Origin: Eucalyptus grandis
Taxonomy: Eukaryota; Streptophyta; Magnoliopsida; Myrtales; Myrtaceae
Assembly (NCBI RefSeq): GCF_016545825.1
Contig: NC_052616.1
Coordinates: 7,192,001-7,256,000, forward strand
Direction of reading: 5' to 3'
Length of the DNA: 64,000 nt
The position numbers and the translations under genes were made by a program. Below the pieces are notes generated by a model, which did no database searches, had not been told where the DNA came from, and saw only the letters and a program-made list of their open reading frames with translations. Positions 1-9,840 of this stretch are shown piece by piece (the first letter of the stretch is position 1; every line of letters starts with the position of its first letter).

Positions 1-106
1 TGTTATATCGGCAGAGTACCTTACATACATTCTCTTATGAACTAATGTTGCATGAAACTAGCTGTCAACTTTTTTGTTTTTTTATTTTGGCCAAGCAGGA
101 GAGTTA
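1..106. repeat. NAC-1 3' flank, left half of the element A target
   Basis: This stretch is the left half of a genomic segment that occurs three times. It matches 16180-16338 and 32140-32236, sharing 'ggagtacctta' and 'atgttgcatgaaactagctg'. In this copy element A entered directly after AGTTA (102-106). The right half resumes at 9560. The segment lies downstream of each minus-strand NAC copy and is part of the tandem duplication unit. No gene is seen in it. Confidence 0.8.
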
Positions 107-999
107 TGTTGGAGAAATCTTTCCGGAATATTTTGAAGCTGACAAAACATTTCTATCAGTCTAGTCTGGATATCGATAGTTAAAGTCTCAAGACTTTGTA
201 ATCTCAAGACTCAAGACTCAAGACTCAAGATTATTCTCACCGTGTCTTTCTAATCCAAAGTGGCGAAGGATATCCGGCCGAAGTATATGGTTGGGGATTC
301 GATCCAATCCTCGGAAAAGATCCCTTGGTTGGATAATCACTACGGATTTTTTGATTCTTATCTAAGATCAATAGAAGATCCGATGGTCAACGAAACATTC
401 TTGGAATGTTCTATTCTTGGAAACCAAAATCCTGATTGTATGGGCGAACAGGATTGATGGGCTATCATCAGATTCCTTAAATAGCTCGGATGATCTTCTT
501 AATTGATTTCGACCAACGGGTAGATCGGAGGAATTCCTTTGGTAAGTGCCAACGGCTATGATGGCATAAAGGAGTATAAAAGGAAGACGTTCTAGTTGTT
601 TTAAGTGTGTGATCGATAGAAAAATTCCAGAGTCTGAAGAACCTTGATAGTTAGTCGATACAGTTCGAGCGAAATTGTACACACAGAGAGTGTTTATACT
701 TGGTGATACCTTGAACGAGTGTAGTAGATCATCTACATCGAGAAATCAAGGAAGATCAACACTGTAACATCTCTTTGTTCATAGTGGAATCCAGCCAATC
801 TACTGCATCGGTGCGAAAAGAGTGGACGTAGGCTTGAATCAAGCCGAACCACTATAAACCTCGTGTTTAATTCTCTCTTTCCTTTACTCGAGTCTTACGA
901 TTGATTCTTTAATCATTCATCTGTCTAAGTATTGTGCAATCTCCAAGAAAATTTTTATAAACCTATTCACCCCCTCTAGGTACTGTACTAGCATTATCA
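107..999 (+). repeat. 5' LTR of element A
   Basis: 893 bp, TG...CA ends, matched by 8675-9559. The U3 part holds an array of the heptamer CTCAAGA (about 194-232). A TATA box sits at 575-583. The 3' end carries the 'cacccc(c)tctaggta' motif shared by all LTRs of this family here. Differences from the 3' LTR are mostly single-base indels at CTG/CAG (for example near 156-170 against 8721-8735), so the insertion is probably young. Confidence 0.95.
575..583 (+). promoter_or_regulatory. TATA box in the 5' LTR of element A
   Basis: TATAAAAGG lies in the middle of the LTR, in the conserved context 'ggcataaaggag' before it. The 3' LTR has TATAAAGG and the B and C LTRs have TATATAAGG at the same place. 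It would set the U3/R border for the genomic transcript. Confidence 0.7.
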
Positions 1000-1001
1000 A
1001 T

Positions 1002-1012
1002 TGGTATCGAGC
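1002..1012 (+). promoter_or_regulatory. Primer-binding site of element A (tRNA-iMet)
   Basis: TGGTATCGAGC starts two bases after the LTR. The canonical plant copia site complementary to initiator Met tRNA is TGGTATCAGAGC. This copy lacks the A of the CAG. Element C keeps the full 12-mer (49376-49387) and element B shows the same one-base loss (29373-29383). Confidence 0.9.
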
Positions 1013-1057
1013 CGTGTTCTTACTTTATTTGAAGTGTTTTACTTGAGTAAAAGATCC

Positions 1058-2742
1058 ATGGCTAGTATGCTAGCATTGAGCTGGTGGAAGGGCAAAGCAA
1101 TACCGGACCACCCTACTTTGATGGAAAGGATTACAACATCTGGAAAACAAGATGAAAGCTTTTCTACGATCAAAGGATCCTCCGGAATGGGATGTGGTGG
1201 AAAGAGGAATTACTCCTACCGCTGCATCAGCATCCGAAAGAGGGAAAGAAACTGTTGAAACCATGGAATGTCTCAAGAAGAGATAAACAAGAGACAAGCA
1301 CTCGATGCAAAAGCAATTTACTCTTTATATTGTGCTTTATCACCAACCGAATATAACAGAATATCTTCTTGTGATACAGCAAAAGAAGTCTGGGACAGAT
1401 TACATATCACTTATGAAGGGACAGATTGAGTGAAGGAGACCGAGAATTAACATTCTCCTTGGTCAATATGAAGCCTTCAAAATGAAACAAGGAGAATCTA
1501 TAACCGACATGTTTAGCTGTTTTACAGATATTGTCAATGGTCTTGAGAATCAAGGACAACAAATTTCTGATCCTATGAAGGTGAACAAGCTCTTTGCGTG
1601 GACTCTCCAAGGATTGGAATCATATAAAGACTTCAATAAGAGAGACGCAAAGAATTATGCCATTATCTCAGACGAGCGATTGGAACTCTTGATCTTATGA
1701 AGTGGAACGAATTAATGAAGACGAAGATCCAAGAGGTAAGAAATCCATTGCATTAAAATCTAACGATGATTACGATGATACGGACTCGAAGAAGATCGGG
1801 ACGATGAGGAGCTTGCTCTTATGATTAGAAGGTTCTTAAAGCTGAATAGAAAAGGGAGAAGGTTCAACTCAAGGAAAACAAAGTCTTCGAAACAGCAAAC
1901 CAAGTTTGTTGATAATGAGGAACCAAACAAAGATGTAGTTTGTTTCGAATGTAAGAAAAAGGACACATCGGACCAAATTGTCCTCTCTGAAGAAGAAAAG
2001 AGGAAAAGCTGGAAAGTCTCGAAAAGCTCTCAAAGCCGAAACTTGGAGCGATACGAGTGTGAAGAAAGTGATGAGGAATATGCCAACCCGTGTCTAATGG
2101 CACAATCGACTCAGATTGGATTAGACTCGACGGTGAATTTGAGGTAAGTGATTATAAAATCCCTGTCAAAGTCTCTAAATACATTGATGAACTATGTTTT
2201 AGTCTTAAGACTCTCTAAAAAGGATTTCCGAACTTAAAAAGGAAAACTCAGTCTTAAAACAAAAGGAAAATATTTTAGAAGAAAAAGTGAAAAGTTTAGA
2301 CTTGAATGTTTCTACTCTTAAGGAGAATGAAGATAAACTTTCAAAAGAAAATGCTTTCTTAAAAACTGACTTATCAAATATTTCAAAGAAATTTTCAATA
2401 GGTCTGAAAAACTTAAAAAGTTCTTTCGGTCCAAAGACCTTACTTTAACAAGTCGGGTTTGGGTATGACAGCAGAAACAATTCCTTTGATTGATTTTCCA
2501 AAAGTAAAAGAAAGAATTAAGAAAAGACCGTCAAAAGAGGCTTACAAAAATCATTTCAAGAAAGTCTTTGTAAAGTCTATAGGTCGAAGTGCTCTAAGGT
2601 GTTCAAAGTGTAACAGATCGGGATCATTTTGAAAAAGAGTGTTCTATGGTTTGGAAGCTTTGTCAAGAAAGTATGGCCTAGTAATGCTTATTCTACTAAC
2701 GTCAAAGGACCCAAGAAAATTTGGGTACCAAAGAAAGCTTGA
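1058..2742 (+). pseudogene. gag of element A (frameshifted)
   Basis: Encodes the capsid-like Gag. The probable start is ATG at 1058, the same ATGGCTAGT that opens gag in B and C. A UBN2/retrotran-gag type region follows: a 'YFDGKDYNIWKTRMKAFL'-like segment near 1120-1190, then 'QALDAKAIYSLYCALSPTEY' and 'VWDRLHITYEG' near 1295-1425. A Lys-rich, coiled-coil-like tract lies at about 2200-2420. There is a CX2C-type knuckle at about 1935-1990 and a second near 2595. The frame ends at TGA 2740-2742 after PKKA; this stop is conserved in B and C and is followed in frame by the protease. The frame is broken at several places, for example after 1258, at about 1700 and at about 2150. Confidence 0.85.
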
Positions 2743-5700
2743 GACTCTCTTTTGAATGCGGGTCTGTCAAAAAAGAAAATTAAGTGGTATCTTGACAGCG
2801 GATGTTCAAGACACATGACAGAGACTCAAATTGCTTCATAAAGCTTGTTCAAGTGAATGGTGGAAAAGTTTCATTTGGAGGAAACAGCAAAGGAAGCATT
2901 GTGGGATTTGGAACTGTGAAAATTGGAAATCTCACAATAAGCAATGTCTCTCTAGTGGAAGGACTCAATTACAATCTTCTAAGTATTAGCCAATTGTGTG
3001 ATACTGGTTTCAAGATCTCCTTTCACGAAGGCATATGTTCTGGAATTAGCAAAGACTCAACTCGTCTTTCATGGGTCGAAGGCATGGAAATATCTACCTC
3101 CTTGATGTAAAACCAAATGAAGCACAATGCCTAATCTCAATTCAAGATGAAGCAGTCTTATGGCACAGAAAGCTTGGCCATGTCAACATGAAACAATTAG
3201 CCAAAATCTCATCAAAGAAGCTTGTTCGAGGTCTACCTAAATTGCCATACCAAAAGTCTGATTCATGCACTCCATGCATTCTGGGAAAGCAGGTAAGAAA
3301 TTCATTTAAGCAAATAAACCATGTTTCTACTAATCATGTACTACGCTTGCTTCATATGGATCTCTTCGGACCAACCGTAACCCGAGCATTGAGGTAAGAA
3401 ATATTACCTAGTAATTGTGGATGATTACTCCCGCTTTACTTGGGTATATTTTCTTACAAGTAAGTCGAAACCTTTTCGTATTTTGAAAAATTTGCCAAAA
3501 AGGTTCAAAATGAAAAAGGATGTGCAATTTCAAGCATAAGAACAGATCATGGAAGTGAATTTGAAAATCAAGATTTTACGAAATTTTGTGATAAATCTGG
3601 TTTTAATCATATGTTTTCCTCTCCATATACTCCAGAGCAAAATGGAGTTGTGGAAAGAAAGAATAGATCTCTTCAAGAAATGGCTAGAACACTTTTAATT
3701 GAAAGCAAAATTTCTTCACGATTTTGGGCGGAAGCTGTCTCAACAGCATGCTATATTATAAATAGAGTCTTTTTAAGACCTATTTTAGAGAAAACCCCTA
3801 TGAATTGTTCAAAGGTAAAAAGCCTATTGTTTCATACTTTCATGTGTTTGGTTGCAAATGCTTTGTTTTGAAAAATGCAAATGATCGAGTTGGTAAGTTT
3901 GAAGAAAGATCGATGAAGGCATCTTCCTTGGATATTCTATATCAAGCAAAGCCTACGAGTCTACAACAAGAAAAGCCATTCAGTGGAGGAATCAACGAAT
4001 GTTAAATTCCAAGACTCAATGCAAGATGAATCCAGTTAGACTCAGTATGAAGAGTCTGAACCTACTCCAGACCTTCCAATGCTTACAACTCAAGAAGCAT
4101 CTCAGTCTCTGGAAGTCCAACATCAAGAAGCACATGAAGATTCAAATAAAGAAAGAGATCATCAACTAGGCGAACAACCAAGAATCGGAAGCATAAATCC
4201 AGTCATCCTAAAGATCTCATTATTGGCGAAATCAATGAAGGAATCCGCACCAAATCAAAAAGGCGTGAAGAATCTAGTCTTTGTGGCTCTCATTTCTGAA
4301 ATTGAACCAAAAAGCATAGAAGAAGCTTTATCCGATGAAAGCTGGATCGAAGCTATGCAAGAAGAACTCGACAATTCAACATCAATGATGTCCGGGAATT
4401 GACATCTAAACCAAAAGGTAAAACTGCATATTGGAACCAAATGGGTATTCGGGAACAAGATGAATGAAGAAGGAAAAGTAAATGCACGAAACAAAGCAAG
4501 ACTCGTGGCCAAAGGATATACGCAAGAAGAAGGAATAGACTATGATGAGACTTACGCTCCGGTAGCAAGGTTAGAAGCTATTCGTCTATTACTTGCGTTT
4601 GCTTGTTATAAAAATTTCAGGTTATTCCAAATGGACGTCAAAAGTGCATTCCTAAATGGATTCATCCATGAGGAAGTTTATGTGGAACAACCACCTGGAT
4701 TTGAAGACCCAAAGAAGCCATACTCAGTCTTCAGACTGAAAAAGGCATTGTATGGTTTAAAGCAAGCACCTCGAGCTTGGTACGACAGACTAAGTAAATT
4801 CTTATTTACGAATAGTTTTGTCAAAGGTAAAGTAGATACTACATTGTTTATCAAAAAGGAAAGCAAAAGCTTTTTACTTGTTCAAATATATGTGGACGAT
4901 ATTATTTTTGGATCATCTAATGAAAGTCTATGCAAGAAATTTTCTAAGTCTATGCAGGATGAGTTTGAAATGAGTATGATGGGAGAGTTAACATTCTTTC
5001 TTGGACTCCAAGTGAAACAAATGAAGGAAGGAACTTTTATCCATCAAGAAAAATATGCGAATGATCTTGTCAAAGGTTTGGATTGGTAAAGTGTAAAAAG
5101 ACCGACATACCAATGTCATGCTCTCGGAAGATAGACAAGGATGAAGAAGGGAAGAAAGTAGATCAAAAGCTGTACAGGAGCATGATCGGTTCACTTCTTT
5201 ATCTTCGCTTCTAGACCTGATATTTTGTTGAGTGTTTGCATTTGTGCTAGGTTTCAATCAGATCCCGGAGAATCTCATCTCGAGTCTTGTAAAACGTGTT
5301 ATCAAATACGTTGCCTCATCTTCAAGCATCGGTCTCTCGGTATCCCAAGAAGGGAGACTATAATCTTCTAGGATACTCGAGATGCGAGATCTGGCCAGTT
5401 GCGAGTCGATAGAAAAAGCACCTCGGAACTTGTCAACTACTTGGAAACAGAACGGTGTCTTGGTTTTCGAGGAAGCAAAGCACGTAGCTCTTTCAACGAC
5501 GGAAGCGAGTATGTAGCTCTTGGAAGCTGCTGTTCACAAATTCTATGGATAAAACAACAGTTACAAGACTTTGGGATTGAAGACTCATGCACAGAAATCA
5601 GATGTGACAACACCAGTGCGATCAATCTCACCAAAAATCCAATGCTTCATTCAAGAGCAAAGCATATTGAGATTCGACATCACTTTATTAGAGATCATAT

Positions 5701-5842
5701 TCAAAATGGAGAAATCTCGATTCAATTTGTTGATTCAAAGAGTCAACTAGCGGATATATTCACAAAGCCTTTGGAGAAAAATCAATTCGACTCTATCCGT
5801 TCAAGACTCAACATTTTGAAGCTGAAGAAGTTAAAAGTCTAG
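2743..5842 (+). pseudogene. pol of element A: protease, integrase, reverse transcriptase, RNase H
   Basis: Domains are in copia order. The protease site WYLDSGCSRHMT starts at 2785. GAG-pre-integrase ('LWHRKLGHVNMKQLAK') is at about 3155-3270 with the CTPC half of the zinc site near 3268. The integrase core has DDYSRFTW (about 3420), TDHGSEFE (about 3544) and 'SPYTPEQNGVVERKNRS' (about 3620). Reverse transcriptase covers about 4440-5089 ('[20 protein letters not shown]', [14 protein letters not shown] at 4889-4900). RNase H covers about 5360-5842 (ADIFTKPL near the end) and stops at TAG 5840-5842. The 4460-5089 reverse transcriptase block is one open frame of 209 codons. Other parts are split by short indels. 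At 5371-5390 restoring CAG in two CGAG strings recovers the RNase H motif Y-S-D-A-D. Confidence 0.9.
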
Positions 5843-6280
5843 AGACTCACCAACTCTAAGACTCTAATCTTTCAGACTTTAAATCCTCAGACTCAGACAT
5901 TCGTGGCTATAGACTGTAAGTTGTATTTCATCTAAGAGGTACGAATTTTCATTTAGTTATTTTAACTCGAAAAGGGTACGATCTTTTATTCAGATATTCT
6001 ATAATCCGAATGAAATTTGAAGATTTTTTTTTAAAAGAATAATTTTGGCAGTTATTGATTTTGAAAAGAAGTGATCGTTCACTTTCCTTGCACCGATTGA
6101 ACTTCCTTTTTCAAAAACGAGTTATATATATATACGGTTTTCTTTTCCCCAATCTTCAAAACCCTAAAAGGCACTCTCCTCCCGATATCTTTTGTTTCTA
6201 CTTTTGCTTGTTCGTTATCGAGAAAGTGGTCATTTTACTTGGGAAAGCAAGTGAAGGAATCTTCCAATCGACAAAGAAAG
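5843..6280 (+). other. Spacer between pol and the third ORF of element A
   Basis: About 440 bp with no sustained frame. The first 80 bases are dense in AGACT/GACTC words, like the heptamer array in the LTR. The same spacer separates pol and ORF3 in B (24102-24538) and C (44115-44539). It could hold a splice acceptor or translation signal for ORF3, but none is clear. Confidence 0.6.
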
Positions 6281-8323
6281 ATGTCTTCTTCGAGGAAATC
6301 ATCAAGAATCGCAAAGGGACCACAAAGAATGGAGAAGGGACCGACTCATTTCGATCTCACCGAGGAAGAAGACTTAACAAGTCAGCGACAAAATCCGATT
6401 CGCTCTCATCCACGTCATTCAACGCCTCCTGCCCCACAAGGTGCAAGTCATAACTGGAAGAAGAGATAATCGAGGATGCCGACCAGAAGAGTTCAAAAGC
6501 CCTCCTTTTTGTATAAACTTTATCGTGCGTTGAAAAGCACGGGTACTCCATTGAATTATATAGATGACTTCCTTAAGGACAAAAATTATGGGAATGAGTA
6601 TCTTTTTCTGAAGAAAATGGAGGAATGGGGAATTGCCCCGAAAGGAAAAGCGAGAGGAAGCACTTGCGAACATTCCAAGTGATCCTCGTATGCCAGACAA
6701 AATTTAATTGAAGGGAACGATGATGATAGAATGTTCCTTGAATTTCAACCGAAAATGGGAGTGGCAGCAAAGGTGAAAGGAAATCGGATGGATTTGTTCA
6801 AATCCAAGGATCAAGAAAAAGTGTATTCCAGGCTGTTGAAAAGAGGGGTGATAAACCCTAGAAGTGTCGATTTTGACTTCTGGACGCCATCAACATAAAC
6901 TTAAGAGAAAAGTTGAATTTGTTTCAACTTGAGAATTTTGCTCGACTCTACGGACGGGTATGCTCATCGACCGCTTATTTCTATTCAAATCTTAGCTTTA
7001 CGGATGCGAATAGAATATCATTTAGTGTACGAGACAAAGTCTACGTAGTAGATGTGAATATGTTGGCTGATATAGTTGGAGTTGAACGAGGACGCTATCT
7101 ACCAATCAAAGTCTCACTGCTCGCACTACTCGGAACTGGTCAAAGATAGGGACGCAAAGAAGAAAGTTACCTATTCAGAATGAATGCCATCAACATTGTG
7201 CTTCATAAGATTGTGATCAACCTGTCTTAGACCAAAGTCTACGTCAAAGACTTCGTGTCTCTTTTCAAGCAAAGTTGATGTACGCGATCAACACACGACG
7301 AAAGTTCTCTCTACCGCACACTATTCTCTTCCATATGTACAGATCAATGTCAAAAGACAAAGGACAATTGCCTTATCCTGGTCTGGTGACCAAGATCTTC
7401 AGACACATGAATATTGAACCGCCTCAATCTCTTTGTGTTCAACCGTGTGATAAGATGGTGGTAGGTTTGAAGATGTTAACGAAGATGCGTCTGCAAGAAC
7501 TTTCCAAGGTAATGGAGAAATTCAGAGTGAAATCTCCTATTCAGTCTGCTTCAAAGAGAAAAGGAAAGGAGGCCATTGGAGCCCCATCAAAAAGGAAGAA
7601 AAGATCTCTCATCCTGGAGGATGAAGATGAAGAGGATGAAGATCCTACTATCCAAGCACTAACAAGAACCAGACGTTACGTGTCTCGGCCCGAGAGAATT
7701 TCAGAAGAACCGGAGAGAGAAGAAGAAGAGCGAGAGAGAGAGAAGGAGAAAGAAGCTGAAGAAGAGAAAGAAAAGTCTCTGCTGAATGCGGAGAGAAGGG
7801 AAATCTAGAGCATGATCATCACTCTTCCCCTTCGGATGTCCTAGAGACGGGGAGTTGGCGAGCAAGAAAAGTCTACACCTCATGCTGCAAATAGTGAAGG
7901 TCCAAGACAATCTCCGTAGACCGGGAAGAATTTCAGGCTTCTCAATTGCACGAAGAAGGTGATACGTCGACACCAAATCTGCAAGACTATACAGAAGCGC
8001 CTTCATATACTCTTACTCCATCTGAAAAAGCTCAAGCCAGTACACAGACAGACAATTCTGCAGATTTTCATCGCATCATGGATATTCTTCTGGAAATGCG
8101 TGGCCAAATATATGCTCTGGAATGTGAAATTCAAGCCATGAAGAATGCTGGACAAGCATCTTCAGTCAGCCTGGAGGACAAGATGAAAGACCTTGCTCTG
8201 CAAATTCAAGCCAATGCCAAAGGAGAAGAGGTAGCTCATCTAAGGGAGGATTTCAAGGGGCTAGAAGGTGTAGTGCAGTCAATGGGAGAATTCCAGATCG
8301 TGCGCATTCCCAAGCAGACATGA
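6281..8323 (+). pseudogene. Third ORF of element A (env-position ORF, function unknown)
   Basis: An extra ORF between pol and the polypurine tract, as in SIRE/Maximus elements, where this slot is called env-like. It starts at ATG 6281 (MSSSRKSSRIAKG). A basic, Pro-rich head comes first. Next are 'YIDDFLKDKNYGNEYLFLKK' (about 6557-6616), 'LLKRGVINPRSVDFDF' (about 6835-6885), 'TAYFYSNLSFTDANRISF' (about 6975-7025) and 'LPYPGLVTKIFRHMNI' (about 7370-7420). Then come a Lys/Arg cluster with an acidic run (about 7550-7660), a Glu/Arg-rich helix (about 7690-7800), and a C-terminal heptad-like coil (about 8060-8300) ending VRIPKQT. I see no signal peptide or clear membrane helix, so an envelope role is not supported. 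The central block resembles the plant-transposon-protein style of domain (family impression only). Frames break near 6470, 6680, 7150 and 7810. Confidence 0.8.
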
Positions 8324-8662
8324 CTTCTTTCTCACCCTCTTTTTAATGATGACAAAAAGGGGAGAACCAATTTGAACAAACTATTTTAAAACTTTATTTG
8401 ACTTTTGTGGTTATGTTTATTTTTGAGTATGACTTGAGAACTTGAACTTGAGTGTGAGACTGAATTGGCTGTGGATTTTGATGCTTGACTGGTTGCATTT
8501 ATATCAAGTATTGTTATATGGTATTACTCATGAAAGACTAACCAATTTGCTGTGGATGCAGAGTCTGGTTGTTTATTAATCTTTATGAGTTAGCCATATT
8601 GCTTGAGAAATGTTTTTGCAGGTCAAAGTTGTTCAAATCTAAAAGAAAGTTTTGTCACCATC

Positions 8663-8674
8663 AAAAGGGGAGAT
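8663..8674 (+). promoter_or_regulatory. Polypurine tract of element A
   Basis: AAAAGGGGAGAT lies directly before the 3' LTR and would prime plus-strand DNA. The same tract borders the 3' LTRs of B (20733-20746) and C (41689-41702) on the minus strand. Confidence 0.9.
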
Positions 8675-9559
8675 TGTTGGAGAAATCTTTCAGAATATTT
8701 TGAAGCCGACAAAACATTTCTATCGTCTAGTCGGATATCGATAGTTAAAGTCTCAAGACTTTGTAATCTCAAGACTCAAGACTCAAGACTCAAGATTATT
8801 CTCACCGACAGTCTTTCTAATCCGGTGGCGAAGGATATCCGGCCGAAGTATATGGTTGGGGATTCGATCCAATCCTCGGAAAAGATCCCTTGGTTGGATA
8901 ATCACTACGGATTTTTTGATTCTTATCTAAGATCAATAGAAGATCCGATGGTTGACGAAACATTCTTGGAATGTTCTATTCTTGAAACCAAAATCCTGAT
9001 TGTATGGGCGAACAGATTGATGGGCTATCATCGATTCCTTAAATAGCTCGGATGATCTTCTTAATTGATTCCGACCAACGGGTAGATTGGAGGAATTCCT
9101 TTGGTAAGTGCCAACGGCTATGATGGCATAAAGGAGTATAAAGGAAGACGTTCTAGTTGTTTTAAGTGTGTGATCGATAGAAAAATTCCAGAGTCTGAAG
9201 AACCTTGATAGTTAGTCGATACGGTTCGAGCGAAATTGTACACACGAGAGAGTGTTTATACTTGGTGATACCTTGAACGAGTGTAGTAGATCATCTACAT
9301 CGAGAAATCAAGGAAGATCAACACTGTAACATCTCTTTGTTCATAGTGGAATCCAGCCAATCGGCTGTCAGTGTAGAAGAGTGGACGTAGGCTTGAATCA
9401 AGCCGAACCACTATAAACCTCGTGTTTAATTCTCTCTTTCCTTTACTCAGTCTTACGATTGATTCTTTAATCATTCATCTGTCTAAGTATTGTGCAATCT
9501 CCAAGAAAATTTTTATAAACCTATTCACCCCCCTCTAGGTACTCGTACTAGCATTATCA
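8675..9559 (+). repeat. 3' LTR of element A
   Basis: 885 bp, near-identical to 107-999, TG...CA ends. It is followed by the target duplication AGTTA (9560-9564) and then by genomic sequence 'ttgactcgacttctt' that matches the intact copy at 16339 onward. Confidence 0.95.
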
Positions 9560-9840
9560 AGTTATTGACTCGACTTCTTGAATATACTCGCTTTTGATCT
9601 GTGGCATATTATTTTTAAAAAGTCTTTCGTCCCGAGCTGTATAAAATATTTTATTTGAAAAAAAAAATCTCATTTATAAAAAAAAAGCTCATTTATATAT
9701 ATAACAAAAGCAGCAACAGTATTTAACATGGATTGAATGAGCCTAAAAATAGAGCACGTGTATGGTTCAAGTCTTTTAAAAACTAGAACTGCAAAAAATG
9801 CTCTAAACAAGCAAAAACTGATCAGCGCATGCCAATGTGG

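Larger units (their letters stand above)
107..9559 (+). mobile_element. Full-length Ty1/copia retrotransposon A (SIRE/Maximus-like)
   Basis: Complete element of 9.45 kb on the plus strand. It has two LTRs of about 890 bp that start TGTTGG and end ATCA, and a 5-bp target duplication AGTTA (102-106 and 9560-9564). Inside are a tRNA-iMet primer site, gag, pol in copia order (protease, integrase, reverse transcriptase, RNase H), an extra third ORF and a polypurine tract. The large size, the third ORF and the LTR tail 'tattcaccccctctaggta' are typical of the SIRE/Maximus lineage (family knowledge). Each ORF carries several frame breaks, many at CTG/CAG triplets, so they may be partly artefactual. 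Elements B and C and the solo LTR at 22190 are the same family. Confidence 0.95.

Noticed and set aside
194..232. Regular short repeats suggesting a CRISPR-like array
   Set aside because: The 7-bp units are contiguous with no spacers, sit in a retrotransposon LTR, and the DNA is eukaryotic.
260..682. Open frames within the LTRs (also at 8603-9046, 20096-20329, 22317-22722, 29682-29870)
   Set aside because: They lie wholly in LTR sequence, repeat with each LTR copy, and have no known domain.
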